A stretch of 64,000 nt of DNA from CAMDPA01 sp965223035 (GTDB lineage: Bacteria > Pseudomonadota > Alphaproteobacteria > Rhizobiales > Hyphomicrobiaceae): assembly GCA_965223035.1 (NCBI GenBank), contig OZ244980.1, positions 5,766,001 through 5,830,000 of the forward strand. Reading direction: 5' to 3'. The notes beneath the pieces are model-generated. The model ran no database searches, was not told the DNA's origin, and worked only from the letters and a program-made list of their open reading frames with translations. Within the stretch, counting starts at the first letter, position 1, and every line of letters begins with the position of its first letter. This document shows positions 27,134 through 36,270 of the stretch, piece after piece. The position numbers were made by a program, and so were the translations under genes.

Positions 27134-27940
27134 ATGAGGCACGGACAACAAAACCGCAGAGGTCGCGGCCGCAGCAGCCGCAAGGGCCACAATCATCACA
27201 ATCCATTAATGCGGACCTACCAGTCGAATGGTCCCGACCAGAAAATTCATGGTACGCCGGCGCAAATTGCCGAAAAATATATGTCACTTGCGCGCGATGC
27301 TTTGTCGTCGGGAGACCCGGTCCTGGCCGAAAATTACCTACAGCACGCCGAGCACTATAATCGCATTATCTTGGTCTATCGCGAGCAGCAGCTGCAGCAC
27401 GGCGACGCGGTCAACGGAACAGCAGCGCGCGGCCGACCCGGTAGCGGTTCGGAGCAGCCAGCTGATCGCGCCGAGGTCGGTGATGAGCAGGTCGATGACG
27501 ATGATCTGGTAGAAGGTGCAGAGGAGGTGCTCGAGCCCGAAGCGGCCGGCGCCGAGGTGCAGCCGCGGGGTTTTGAAGCAGCGCCGGCAAACGCGGAAGA
27601 CTCGGTCCAGGCCGACGCTGGCGATCGGCCAGAGCGCGGATATAGGTCGCGCGGTAGCGACCAGCGTTCCTATGGACGCGAACAGCGCGAACGTCCCGCG
27701 CGCGCAACGCGTGGCGAGCGGTCGGAGCGACAGCAGCGCGGGCAACGAGAGGCGGCAGCGACGGGCAACGGCGAAGCAGATCCGACGCCACGGCGGCGCG
27801 ACAGGTTTGCCGACACGCAAAGTCAGCCGGAGTTTTTGCGCCGGCCGGTGCGACGGACGCGACGCGATTCCAGCTTAAAGCTAACCACTGAGGAAGAGAC
27901 GTCCGCGGTCGTGACGACGGATGGCGGCGCTGGCGATTGA
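27134..27940 (+). CDS. DUF4167 domain protein
   Basis: 268 residues. The N-terminal 85 residues are the DUF4167 domain (MRHGQQNRRGRGR, TYQSNGPDQKIHGTPAQIAE, KYMSLARDALSSGDPVLAEN, YLQHAEHYNRI). The rest is a disordered, charged, Arg/Glu-rich tail. The domain is characteristic of Alphaproteobacteria and regularly lies after prmC. An RNA- or ribosome-related role is often assumed from the basic start but is unproven. Confidence 0.92.
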   Translation: MRHGQQNRRGRGRSSRKGHNHHNPLMRTYQSNGPDQKIHGTPAQIAEKYMSLARDALSSGDPVLAENYLQHAEHYNRIILVYREQQLQHGDAVNGTAARGRPGSGSEQPADRAEVGDEQVDDDDLVEGAEEVLEPEAAGAEVQPRGFEAAPANAEDSVQADAGDRPERGYRSRGSDQRSYGREQRERPARATRGERSERQQRGQREAAATGNGEADPTPRRRDRFADTQSQPEFLRRPVRRTRRDSSLKLTTEEETSAVVTTDGGAGD

Positions 27941-28264
27941 GCGCCACCTCCAACAGCGCCTGCGCTGATTCGGACTTTGCCGAAGCCCCATTTGAATTCA
28001 GATGTTAATCCAGTGTTAGTGATGCGTGACGCTTTATTGGGCCTCGAACACGCTTGTTGGCGGTGGCTTCGCATTGGGTGTGATTACAAGCCCGGCCTGT
28101 TCTCCACCAGCCTGGGAGGTGGCGCGGCTGCCAGTTTGGATGAAAACCCGCGCGGTTGATCCCGGCCGGAATGAAACCGCCACCACGGTTCCAACGCGGC
28201 GCGCTGTTCCGTGTGGCCCGTTGACCAGCAGATAGCGAATTGCCAGTTATCGCTTCTCAGACCG
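27941..28264. other. Gene-free convergent intergenic region
   Basis: 324 bp between the convergent DUF4167 and MOSC genes. There is a weak trace of family B near 28165 (GAAACCGCCACCACGGTTCC, itself a small palindrome). No coding sequence is supported. Confidence 0.4.
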
Positions 28265-29056
28265 TCAGGCACCCGCATCGTGCGCGGTGTTGTCGTCGAC
28301 CGCAGCCGGATCGCCCACCGCAACCATCCCGGCCTTCGTCACTTCCATGTAAATGCCGAAGTCATCACGGTTGAACGTCCGCCGTAACAGAGCCGGAATC
28401 GATAGATCGCGCTTGGCCGTTTGCGGATCGACCTCGGTGGCTGCACAGCGAACCGTGCGGTCAATCACGGTCAATTCGACGCCACCCAGCCGGAGACGCC
28501 GACCGATCCAGTGGATCTCAGCGAACGGAGACAGGCCGTCCAGATAGACGTTGGCCCGGAACCGTAGGGGATCGATGGCGCGGGCTGCAATGCGCTCTAG
28601 CTCTCGAACGCTGGCAAGGTTGACGATATGAAGGCACTTCTTCGCCACATCTGAAAAGCTGTGACCTTGGGCCGATACGATTTTCGGCGCGCCTCTGAGT
28701 TCGGTCGCGAAATAGGCGGCGAGAAACTGCTCGATAAGGCCGCGTCCGAGCGCACTCGAGAGATCACCGCGCGCGACCTGCCGGCCTTCGCGCAAGATCG
28801 TCAGACAGCCCGTGTCCTGTTCGAACCGAGCCTCGAGGCCTGCCAAGCGCTCGTTGCGCATCAGCATTAAAAAATTGATCTTGGGCAAATGTCGCGGCAT
28901 GGTCGGATCAAAGCGGCCGGGCCCATTTTCGATGGCAAACACGCGATCGAGCGGCATCGTCGCGCCGGGCTCAAGCGCGGCCCGCTGCAAGGCGTGCGCC
29001 GTCATACCCTTGACCGGGTAGGTGTAGAGCGCAGCCACCGTCGCCAATTCGGTCAC
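28265..29056 (-). CDS. MOSC domain protein
   Basis: 263 residues. N-terminal MOSC_N barrel (TVAALYTYPVKGM, LDRVFAIENGPGRFDP) and C-terminal MOSC domain with SFSDVAKKCLHIVNLASVRE, RFRANVYLDGLSPFAE and the key cysteine in TVRCAATEVDPQT. MOSC domains carry sulfur or bind molybdenum cofactor (as in MOSC sulfurtransferases and YcbX/mARC-like proteins). The start is GTG 29056 with AGGAG upstream; the frame open to 29233 has no such site. The gene interrupts the usual DUF4167-clpB order in the opposite orientation. Confidence 0.88.
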   Translation of the reverse strand: MTELATVAALYTYPVKGMTAHALQRAALEPGATMPLDRVFAIENGPGRFDPTMPRHLPKINFLMLMRNERLAGLEARFEQDTGCLTILREGRQVARGDLSSALGRGLIEQFLAAYFATELRGAPKIVSAQGHSFSDVAKKCLHIVNLASVRELERIAARAIDPLRFRANVYLDGLSPFAEIHWIGRRLRLGGVELTVIDRTVRCAATEVDPQTAKRDLSIPALLRRTFNRDDFGIYMEVTKAGMVAVGDPAAVDDNTAHDAGA

Positions 29057-29305
29057 CGGAAAGCGGCTCCTTTGCCCAGCAAACCCGGCCGGCCGCGGCC
29101 GGGCGCTCCAATGCGTTGTTGTCGGCGTGCGACAGGCCAATCCCAACCAACGAGAACACTTACACCAAAGCCGATCGCGTCCTATATCTAACGGATGTCG
29201 CGAAGCGATGCCATTGTCGGATCGCTTCTCCATATATTAGAAACCTACGATGAAGGCGTTTCAATCGTGCCAATCGGGCGATGAGGCGTGCCGAGGAAGG
29301 TGGAC

Positions 29306-31906
29306 ATGAATTTTGAACGTTACACGGATCGTGCCAAGGGCTTTGTCCAGAGCGCACAAAGCTTGGCGTTGCGCGAAGGCCATCAACAATTCGCGCCAGA
29401 GCATATTCTCAAGGTCCTGCTCGACGACGAGCAAGGGATGGCAGCCGGTCTGATCGATCGCGCCGGCGGGCAATCCCAGGTCGCGCGCCAGGGCACCGAC
29501 CAGCTGCTTGCCAAACGTGCGAAGGTGTCCGGCGGCGGAGCTGGCCAGCTCTATCTCACACCGGAGCTTGCGCGCGTCTTCGATCAAGCCGAGAAGTTGG
29601 CCGAGCAGGCGGGCGATCGCTATGTCTCGGTGGAACGGCTGTTGTTGGCGTTGGCGATGGACAAGTCCTCGGACGTCGGCAAGGTGCTGGCCGAAGCGGG
29701 CGTGACGCCGGAAAAACTCAATGCCACGATCAATGAGCTGCGCAAGGGCCGCACGGCGGACACCGCTTCGGCGGAGGAGGGCCTCGACGCGCTCAATCGA
29801 TATACCCGCGACCTGACCGCCGCCGCTGCGGAAAGCAAAATCGATCCGGTGATCGGCCGCGATGAGGAAATCCGCCGTACGATCCAGGTCTTGTCACGCC
29901 GCACGAAGAACAATCCGGTGCTGATCGGCGAGCCGGGTGTCGGCAAGACAGCGATCGCGGAAGGCCTTGCACAACGTATTATCAAGGGCGACGTGCCCGA
30001 GAGCTTGAAGGACAAGCGGTTGCTCGCGCTCGACATGGGCGCGCTGATTGCCGGCGCCAAATATCGCGGCGAGTTCGAGGAACGGCTGAAGTCGGTGCTG
30101 AAGGAGATCGAGGCGGAAGGCGGGCGCATCGTTCTGTTCATCGACGAGCTGCACACCATCGTCGGTGCCGGCAAGGCCGAAGGGGCGATGGACGCGGGCA
30201 ATCTGCTGAAGCCGGCCTTGGCGCGCGGTGAACTGCATTGCGTCGGTGCCACCACGCTGGACGAGTATCGTAAGCACATCGAGAAGGATGCAGCGCTCGC
30301 CCGACGGTTCCAACCGGTGTTCGTCGACGAGCCGACGGTGGAGGATACGATCTCGATCCTGCGCGGATTGAAAGAGAAATATGAGCTTCATCACGGCGTT
30401 CGGATCACCGACAGCGCGTTGGTGGCCGCGGCGACGCTGTCGAACCGCTACATCACCGATCGCTTTTTGCCGGACAAGGCGATCGATCTGGTCGACGAGG
30501 CGGCGTCACGCTTGCGCATGCAGGTCGATTCCAAACCCGAAGAGCTGGACGAGGTCGACCGTCGCGCCATGCAGCTCAAGATCGAGCGCGAGGCACTGAA
30601 GAAGGAGCAAGACGCGGCCTCGGTGGACCGCCTGGCGCGGATCGAGAAGGAGATCGCCGACCTCGATCAGCGCTCAGCCGAGCTAACGCAGCGCTGGCAG
30701 CAAGAGAAGAGCAAGCTGGGCGACGCGCAAAAGCTCAAGGAAAAGCTGGATGCGGCGCGCGGCGAGCTGGAGCAAGCCCAGCGACGTGGCGATTTGGCGC
30801 GCGCGGGCGAGCTGCGCTACAGCGTGATCCGAGAGCTGGAAAGCCAGTTGGCGGATCTGGAAAGCGAGGAGCGGGGCGGCGCCATGGTCGAGGAGGCGGT
30901 CACGCCGGACCACATCGCCGGCGTGGTGTCGCGCTGGACCGGGGTTCCCGTCGACAAGCTGTTGGAGGGCGAGAAAGACAAGCTGCTGCGGATGGAGGAG
31001 GAGCTGGGCAAGCGCGTTATCGGTCAGGAGGAGGCCGTCGAGGCGGTTTCCACCGCGGTGCGCCGGGCACGTGCGGGATTGCAGGACCCCAATCGGCCGA
31101 TCGGCTCGTTTATGTTCTTGGGACCGACCGGCGTCGGTAAGACCGAGCTGACCAAGGCGCTGGCCGCGTTCCTGTTCGACGACGAGCAGGCGATGGTGCG
31201 GATCGACATGTCGGAGTTCATGGAAAAGCATTCGGTCGCGCGTCTCATCGGTGCGCCCCCCGGCTACGTCGGCTACGAGGAGGGCGGCGCGTTGACCGAG
31301 GCGGTCCGGCGCAGGCCCTACCAGGTGGTGCTGTTCGACGAGATCGAGAAGGCGCACCCCGACGTGTTCAACGTGTTGCTGCAGGTGCTCGACGATGGGC
31401 GGCTGACCGATGGCCAAGGTCGCACGGTGGACTTCAAGAACACCATGATCATCATGACCTCCAACATCGGCTCGGAGTACCTGGTCTCGTCCAGCGAAGA
31501 GCAGGACGCGGAAACGACACGCGCTTACGTCATGGCGGAGGTGCGCAACAAGTTCCGGCCGGAGTTTTTGAACCGGATCGACGACATCATCATCTTCCAC
31601 CGCTTGCGGCGCGATCAGATGGTGGAGATCGTCGACATTCAGGTCGCGCGGCTGGCCCGGTTGTTGGCGGACCGCAAGATCGAGCTGGTGTTGGACGATG
31701 ACGCCAGGACCTGGCTGGCCAATCAGGGCTACGATCCCGCCTACGGCGCGCGGCCGCTGAAGCGGGTGATCCAGCGCAACGTGCAAGATCCGTTGGCCGA
31801 GGCGATCTTAAAAGGCAACGTGCTTGACGGCGAGACCGTTCACGTCGGCGTGGAGGGCGGCAAACTGTCGATCAACGGGCAGACCGTGGAAACCCGCGCG
31901 GCTTAA
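29306..31906 (+). CDS. clpB: ATP-dependent disaggregase ClpB
   Basis: 866 residues. Hexameric AAA+ unfoldase that rescues aggregated proteins with DnaK. Clp N-domain ([20 protein letters not shown]), first ATPase with GEPGVGKT at 208-215, long coiled-coil middle domain (about 405-525), second ATPase with GPTGVGKT at 606-613, and C-terminal [10 protein letters not shown]. Length is normal. ATG 29306 follows AGGAAGGTGG. A heat-shock promoter is expected but I could not pick a convincing one. The start region is duplicated in inverted orientation at 32385-32438. Confidence 0.98.
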   Translation: MNFERYTDRAKGFVQSAQSLALREGHQQFAPEHILKVLLDDEQGMAAGLIDRAGGQSQVARQGTDQLLAKRAKVSGGGAGQLYLTPELARVFDQAEKLAEQAGDRYVSVERLLLALAMDKSSDVGKVLAEAGVTPEKLNATINELRKGRTADTASAEEGLDALNRYTRDLTAAAAESKIDPVIGRDEEIRRTIQVLSRRTKNNPVLIGEPGVGKTAIAEGLAQRIIKGDVPESLKDKRLLALDMGALIAGAKYRGEFEERLKSVLKEIEAEGGRIVLFIDELHTIVGAGKAEGAMDAGNLLKPALARGELHCVGATTLDEYRKHIEKDAALARRFQPVFVDEPTVEDTISILRGLKEKYELHHGVRITDSALVAAATLSNRYITDRFLPDKAIDLVDEAASRLRMQVDSKPEELDEVDRRAMQLKIEREALKKEQDAASVDRLARIEKEIADLDQRSAELTQRWQQEKSKLGDAQKLKEKLDAARGELEQAQRRGDLARAGELRYSVIRELESQLADLESEERGGAMVEEAVTPDHIAGVVSRWTGVPVDKLLEGEKDKLLRMEEELGKRVIGQEEAVEAVSTAVRRARAGLQDPNRPIGSFMFLGPTGVGKTELTKALAAFLFDDEQAMVRIDMSEFMEKHSVARLIGAPPGYVGYEEGGALTEAVRRRPYQVVLFDEIEKAHPDVFNVLLQVLDDGRLTDGQGRTVDFKNTMIIMTSNIGSEYLVSSSEEQDAETTRAYVMAEVRNKFRPEFLNRIDDIIIFHRLRRDQMVEIVDIQVARLARLLADRKIELVLDDDARTWLANQGYDPAYGARPLKRVIQRNVQDPLAEAILKGNVLDGETVHVGVEGGKLSINGQTVETRAA

Positions 31907-32058
31907 GCAGCCGACCTGGCGCACGGCGGTCCGCCACCTCCGCTTGGCGGGCGGCGCCGGCGCGGGGCCCGGCCGCCGCCCGAAGCGGCTTGGCATGCAA
32001 GGCTCTCCAGGTTGGCCCGCGCGCCGTTCTTGCAGTCGAGACGCAAACATGGCAATGG

Positions 32059-32111
32059 ACTGGGTGATGGACGTGACTGGGGTGACGGACGTAACTGGGG
32101 TGATGGACATC
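32059..32111. repeat. Short imperfect tandem repeat (~18 bp, three units)
   Basis: Units ACTGGGTGATGGACGTG, ACTGGGGTGACGGACGTA and ACTGGGGTGATGGACATC in a row, 50 bp before tRNA-Thr. Frames differ between units, so this is not a coding repeat. Confidence 0.8.
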
Positions 32112-32159
32112 TGGGCGCCTGGGTCACTCGGCGTCTCGGCCATGTCCGGTCGTTGAATT

Positions 32160-32234
<75 letters not shown>

Positions 32235-32384
32235 CAATAAAAGTTTGAAAAATTTAGGTTTTTCACTCTCTTGGCGGCAGCGGCGGAAGATGATCGAGCG
32301 GCCGCTTTCCATACCTCGCCAAGTTTTTCGCTCGCGGCAGCGATGGCCTGCGCCACCCGTGCCTCGCTCATCGACCAAAGAAAA

Positions 32385-32438
32385 ACGGTCTGCGTAACGT
32401 TCAAGATTTATGTCCACCTTCCTCGACACGCCTCATCG
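32385..32438 (-). pseudogene. Inverted decayed duplicate of the clpB start region
   Basis: On the minus strand GCGATGAGGCGTGTCGAGGA then AGGTGGACATAAATCTTGAA matches the sequence at 29279-29332 around the clpB start with about five differences in 54 bp. The initiator ATG is changed to ATA. The encoded KVDINLERYADR parallels [12 protein letters not shown]. The match stops after 54 bp, so only the leader, ribosome site and first codons were copied. Confidence 0.85.
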
Positions 32439-32573
32439 CGTGATCCGCGTCAAAACCATAGCGGGGGCAGATCGGTGTGCCGGCCATCCGTGGCCACAGA
32501 GGCAAGCCAATTCGTTATGGCGTTTCCGTCTTAGCTGGAACCATCCCGCTCCCCCGCCGAAGGCGCAAATGAT

Positions 32574-32690
32574 GTAGAGCAACCTGCCCTTCATCGGAAC
32601 CGGAACGATCCCGATCAAAAGCAGAAAGTTGCTCACCACTTTAAGAGCGATCATCTTTGTGCCTTAGATTGCAACCGGCTTTGCGGGTCC
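32574..32690 (+). repeat. Family-A repeat, diverged
   Basis: TAGAGCAACCTGCCCTTCAT ... GATCAAAAGCAGAAAGTTGC, link CACTTTAAGAGCGATCATC, and a decayed hairpin 2 (GTGCCTTAGATTGCAACCGG). It follows the family-B half element. Confidence 0.85.
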
Positions 32691-32965
32691 AAAGAGCCGT
32701 CAAGACGGGGCTCGCTTAATCCTGCTGTTGTGGCGGACGGCATGATGGCAATGTCAGCGGCTGGCACACGTGCGATAGCAGCGAACAACGCCAAAACCAA
32801 GCACGCCCGCGCGTTACGCGTCCGCTGATCCGGAGGAACGCAGGAACGGAGACTTGGCTCGGTCGTCACGGAAGTCGTGGCGGCACGCAGGTTCGCGCAA
32901 GTGGCGGATTCGGACTGAAAACGATCCATTGATTGGCGGTACGTTCGCCCGATATGCCAATACCG

Positions 32966-34669
32966 CTACCGCACCGACAAGCCGAATGGCCCTGTCCCCC
33001 CAGCTGGTTCGAATTTCGAGAAGAATTCACTCAACGCAGAACGGCTGCCGTCAAGTTTGACGACTCCATTATCGACACCTTGCTCGAAGCTCGATTCGCC
33101 GACCGCCCACGCGCTGAGAAATGCGCGCGGAAATCTAACGACCGCGTCGCAAGCAGCAGGCAAGCGGTGATGGTATTGACAAACACCGCGTCGAATTTCG
33201 AGACCGCAGCTTTCATCGGTATCGGTCGATACAAAGCCCATGGTGAGTCTGGTATCGGCACAGTCCTCGGCCCGCAACCGAACCGTCATGAGTTCAAGCA
33301 GCGCGCCAGTCGGATAGTTGCGGGCCTGTTCGGATTGAATGCGGTGACCAGATCGCACTTCGCCAAGTGTATTTTCCAATTCGAGGGCCTGGCAAAGCCC
33401 CCAGTTTCGCCACGTGCTGTTCTTTTGCCGATAGCCCCAGGCCCGCAGTGCCGTCGCCTTTATCTTGCGGGCTTCCATATCATTGGGATCGGCACGCACC
33501 GCCCAGGTCGTCACGTCCGCCGCCCACTGAAATTCCTCTCGATCAATCGCGCCGCACGCTTCAGCAAGGATAGCATCCCGCCCGCCCATCATGCGGACAT
33601 AGTGCCGCGCTCTATCGCGCCAGGCGAGCGGATCAAGCTCGACCGCGTCGCCCTGAAACCATCCAACATACCCGGCATACACGCTGCGCACGGAATGCTT
33701 ATAGCTCCCGTAGAATTCGCCCAGCCACGGGTGATCCCGCAGGTGACTTGGCATTGTAACTTTGTCGGCCAGTTCATCCCAAGTGTAGCCTTTGTTGATC
33801 CAGCGCACGGCTTGGTCATGGAGGTGCTGGATTGCGTCGCGGTAGGCGGTCAGAACCTCCTCTACGGCATCGGCGCCGTTGATTGTTGGACCGTGATGAG
33901 GAATGAGGACTTCGGCTTTGAACGCCCTCAATCGGTCGATGCCTTTCGCCCACTGCATCGGATTTCGAAACGGCGTACCACGCAGCGCATACACGTTTGG
34001 GAATGTCATTCCTTGAATGACGTCAGCCGATATCAGGACTTTTTCCCCTGGCAGCCAGACGACACAATGATCGTCCGTCTCGCTGGGCACATGGACAATC
34101 TGCAGCTCAACTCCAGCGACGGTGAGATCCAGCCTGTCGTTCAGAGTTCGTGTCGGATTAACAAACCCCGCTTTGCCGCGTCGAGGCGGCGCCCCTACCG
34201 CACTGCCAAAGCTTCCGTCGGGCCCGAAACCCAGATGCGCGCCGAATTGGAAGGAACCGCGGCGGTTGCGGATCGGCGCGAGGATACCTCCATCACGAAG
34301 CAAATTTGGAGTCAGGTCCTCATGCCCGATCACCTCCACCTTGCCCGACTTAATATCGTGTTCAGAAACGAAGCTAAAAATTCCGCTTACATGATCATTG
34401 TGGAAATGCGTTATGATTACTGTTTTGATGGGAAGGTCGGTAATCTCCCTGAATGCGGCCGCAGCCTCGCTTCCTGGCAGCTCACCGCTCAACGTGTCGA
34501 CCAGAATTGCACTGTCGCGACCTACGATCAAAGTGCAATTGGAGCCGGTGAAACAATGCGCGGTGTGAATATGGCCGCGCGTCGTGATGATCCGCGGCGT
34601 TTCATAACGCGCCATTTGTGCCGCGAGATCAGGATGTACTTGAGGACTGGCCGCATCGTTTGTGGACAT
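32966..34669 (-). CDS. MBL-fold hydrolase related to alkyl/aryl sulfatases
   Basis: 567 residues. Metallo-beta-lactamase fold with the zinc motif HFHNDH at 88-93, further ligands around ETDDHCVVWLPGEKVLISAD and IPHHGPT, then an alkyl-sulfatase dimerisation-like middle region (YGSYKHSVRSVYAGYVGWFQGD, DPLAWRDRARHYVRMMGG) and a sterol-carrier-like C-terminus. This layout matches the BDS1/SdsA1 sulfatase family, which hydrolyses sulfate esters, or close relatives. ATG 34669 has GGAGGAG upstream; an earlier ATG at 34690 would contain that site. No signal peptide is evident. It is downstream of the GntR gene on the same strand. Confidence 0.85.
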   Translation of the reverse strand: MSTNDAASPQVHPDLAAQMARYETPRIITTRGHIHTAHCFTGSNCTLIVGRDSAILVDTLSGELPGSEAAAAFREITDLPIKTVIITHFHNDHVSGIFSFVSEHDIKSGKVEVIGHEDLTPNLLRDGGILAPIRNRRGSFQFGAHLGFGPDGSFGSAVGAPPRRGKAGFVNPTRTLNDRLDLTVAGVELQIVHVPSETDDHCVVWLPGEKVLISADVIQGMTFPNVYALRGTPFRNPMQWAKGIDRLRAFKAEVLIPHHGPTINGADAVEEVLTAYRDAIQHLHDQAVRWINKGYTWDELADKVTMPSHLRDHPWLGEFYGSYKHSVRSVYAGYVGWFQGDAVELDPLAWRDRARHYVRMMGGRDAILAEACGAIDREEFQWAADVTTWAVRADPNDMEARKIKATALRAWGYRQKNSTWRNWGLCQALELENTLGEVRSGHRIQSEQARNYPTGALLELMTVRLRAEDCADTRLTMGFVSTDTDESCGLEIRRGVCQYHHRLPAACDAVVRFPRAFLSAWAVGESSFEQGVDNGVVKLDGSRSALSEFFSKFEPAGGTGPFGLSVR

Positions 34670-34824
34670 CAAGGCTCTCCTCCAATGCATACGAATGAGC
34701 GATAGACTGAGTTGGCTGGATGGCAGCGGATAACCCGCAATTCGAAGACCCAGGTAAATTTATGTGCACCCGCCACAGGATGTTATAAGACAAACTCCTT
34801 TGCAGTCTTATTCATCCCAAGTTT

Positions 34825-34956
34825 ATCATGCCTTCAATGGGAACCGCAAAGCCGGTTCCCATTGAAGGCACAAAGGTGATCACCCCTAAAGTGGTGAGTA
34901 ACCTGCTTTTCATCGGGATCTTTCCGATTCCGATGAAAACCAGAACGTCGCTCTAG
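34825..34956 (-). repeat. Family-A repeat, minus orientation, provides the GntR gene stop codon
   Basis: Hairpin 2 variant CCTTCAATGGGAACCG / CGGTTCCCATTGAAGG, link CACTTTA (minus strand), hairpin 1 with CTTTTCATCGG / CCGATGAAAA, then CTAG at 34953-34956, where the regulator's stop codon (TAG, minus strand) falls. Arms differ from the consensus but pair with each other. Confidence 0.88.
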
Positions 34957-35738
34957 TCCGCGCTATCGACCGGTTCACTTCTGCTTCCAATTTCCACCGC
35001 TTCATAAATCGATTCTTGAGCGGTAAAGCTGACCAGATCACTTACGGTCAGCCTCGTGCTGTTGCGTTCGAATGCCTCAATGTAGTTGATCGCGACGTTT
35101 GAGTGCTCGCGCATCATCGCCTCGGCGCGGCTGCCTTCGCCTTTGCTGATCGCTTGATAGATGACCTTATGCTGAGAATTGCCCAGCTTGGCCCGGAACA
35201 GGCCCGCTTCGCCATTCAACGCATTTTGATCAAACACCATGGATCCGGCACGTAGCATTGGCAAATGGCTGATTCGATTGCATGAGAAGGCAACGTAAGC
35301 ATTGCCGCAATGGCGAAGTATTGTCGTATGAAACTTCACGTTGGCTTGATGCAAACGGCCAACGAGCTCGCGGCTCAAGTGCCCGGTTGCAAGCAATTGA
35401 TCCATTTCCTCAATCGCTTCGATTAGCGGGGCCGTTTCCTTTTCGCAGACCCGCCGCTCGGCCATCAGCCGTGCCGCAAGCCCCTCAAGATGACCACGCA
35501 CCTGCACGGCTTGACGAATGTCGTCGACCGTGATGTTCTGGGCGACGTAACCGCGCCCACCGCCCTTGCGGATCAGCCCTTCTTGCTCAAGTTTGCGCAA
35601 GGCCAACCTCACAGGCGTTCGGGATACGCTGTGCTGCTTACAAAGACTGGCCTCAGTGATCCGTTCGTTTGGGGCAAAATCCCCGGCAAAAATTCGGTCT
35701 CGAATTTCATCTGCCAGCGAAACGTCGATTGATTTCAT
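34953..35738 (-). CDS. GntR-family (FCD) transcriptional regulator
   Basis: 261 residues. N-terminal winged helix (LADEIRDRIFAGDFAPNERI, TEASLCKQHSVSRTPVRLAL, RKLEQEGLI) and C-terminal FCD ligand-binding domain with RLHQANVKFHTTILRH and MMREHSNVAI, the metal/acid-binding histidines. FCD regulators sense small organic acids and usually repress adjacent catabolic or transport genes. It is divergent from the TRAP operon starting at 36271 and upstream of the MBL hydrolase gene, so it probably controls one or both. Confidence 0.92.
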   Translation of the reverse strand: MKSIDVSLADEIRDRIFAGDFAPNERITEASLCKQHSVSRTPVRLALRKLEQEGLIRKGGGRGYVAQNITVDDIRQAVQVRGHLEGLAARLMAERRVCEKETAPLIEAIEEMDQLLATGHLSRELVGRLHQANVKFHTTILRHCGNAYVAFSCNRISHLPMLRAGSMVFDQNALNGEAGLFRAKLGNSQHKVIYQAISKGEGSRAEAMMREHSNVAINYIEAFERNSTRLTVSDLVSFTAQESIYEAVEIGSRSEPVDSAD

Positions 35739-35795
35739 TTTCTCCGCTTCTGTTTTCCGGGGACATCAAGGACCGGCTTCCCCGGCTGGGACGTC

Positions 35796-35817
35796 GTTTG
35801 ATCGTGCTCAATCAAAA
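35796..35817. promoter_or_regulatory. Candidate operator palindrome upstream of the GntR gene
   Basis: TTTGAT-CGTGCTCA-ATCAAA inverted repeat about 60 bp upstream of the regulator start, in the divergent region facing the TRAP operon. A single site of this kind would suit autoregulation; evidence is limited to symmetry and position. Confidence 0.35.
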
Positions 35818-35844
35818 CCGGCGTATAACCCTATGCCCGCTCCC

Positions 35845-35924
35845 AGGGCCAGTTGAACCCAGGGCCAGTTGAACCCAGGGCCAGTTGAACCCAGGGCCAG
35901 TTGAACCCAGGGCCAGTTGAACCT
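35845..35924. repeat. 16-bp tandem repeat, five copies, in the GntR/TRAP promoter region
   Basis: Unit AGGGCCAGTTGAACCC repeated four times exactly, the fifth ending ACCT. It lies in the 532-bp divergent region between the regulator (start 35738) and the TRAP binding-protein gene (start 36271). Head-to-tail spacing of 16 bp is about 1.5 helical turns. It could be a regulator-binding array or a neutral slippage product. Confidence 0.95.
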
Positions 35925-36270
35925 GGACCGCGCTATTCGGTATCGCGGCCGAGGCTTCGCGGGCCACCAGACCAAGGCCAGAGCGATGGTCGCTTCGGAT
36001 CTCGGATCGACCGCGACGCTGGACACATTAGCATCGGGCGACATCAGCGCGACCTGCAAAATCGTCAACGAATTGACGGTTTATGGTTCCCGAATTCGAG
36101 ATCTTCGACCCGCTGACCCCAATCGAACAATCGGTCTTGACGTATAGTTTGGGATCCCATAGCCTCTGTCAACCCCCGACCGGCACGGACAACTACCTGA
36201 ACGAGGGGTGTCCACGGGATCCCAGAGTGGATCGCTCGCCGGCGGTGAATGATTTAGGGGAGGACTGAGC

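Larger units (their letters stand above)
32235..32965. other. 731-bp gene-free region with a clpB-start duplicate and repeats
   Basis: After tRNA-Thr: an AT-rich patch (32236-32265), a decayed inverted copy of the clpB start (32385-32438), a family-B half element (about 32510-32565) and a diverged family-A copy (32574-32690). Minus-strand frames here that begin MSRKVDINLERYADR reflect the clpB copy and are not intact genes. Nothing else supportable to 32965. Confidence 0.6.
35739..36270. other. Divergent regulatory region (GntR / TRAP operon)
   Basis: 532 bp with the palindrome near 35796, the 16-bp array, and two GGGATCCC palindromes (TGGGATCCCA at 36150-36159 and GGGATCCC at 36216-36223) 66 bp apart ahead of the TRAP operon. 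A TTGACG hexamer is at about 36137. No gene is supported. Confidence 0.5.

Noticed and set aside
29200..29305. Heat-shock promoter upstream of clpB
   Set aside because: Expected, but I could not find a -35/-10 pair close enough to the RpoH consensus to place it.
30683..31786. 367-residue minus-strand frame over clpB
   Set aside because: Shadow of clpB; His/Gln/Asp-rich composition typical of antisense frames.
32933..34705. 590-residue plus-strand open frame
   Set aside because: Antisense to the MBL-fold hydrolase, which has HFHNDH and a good ribosome site; the plus frame has no recognisable domain.
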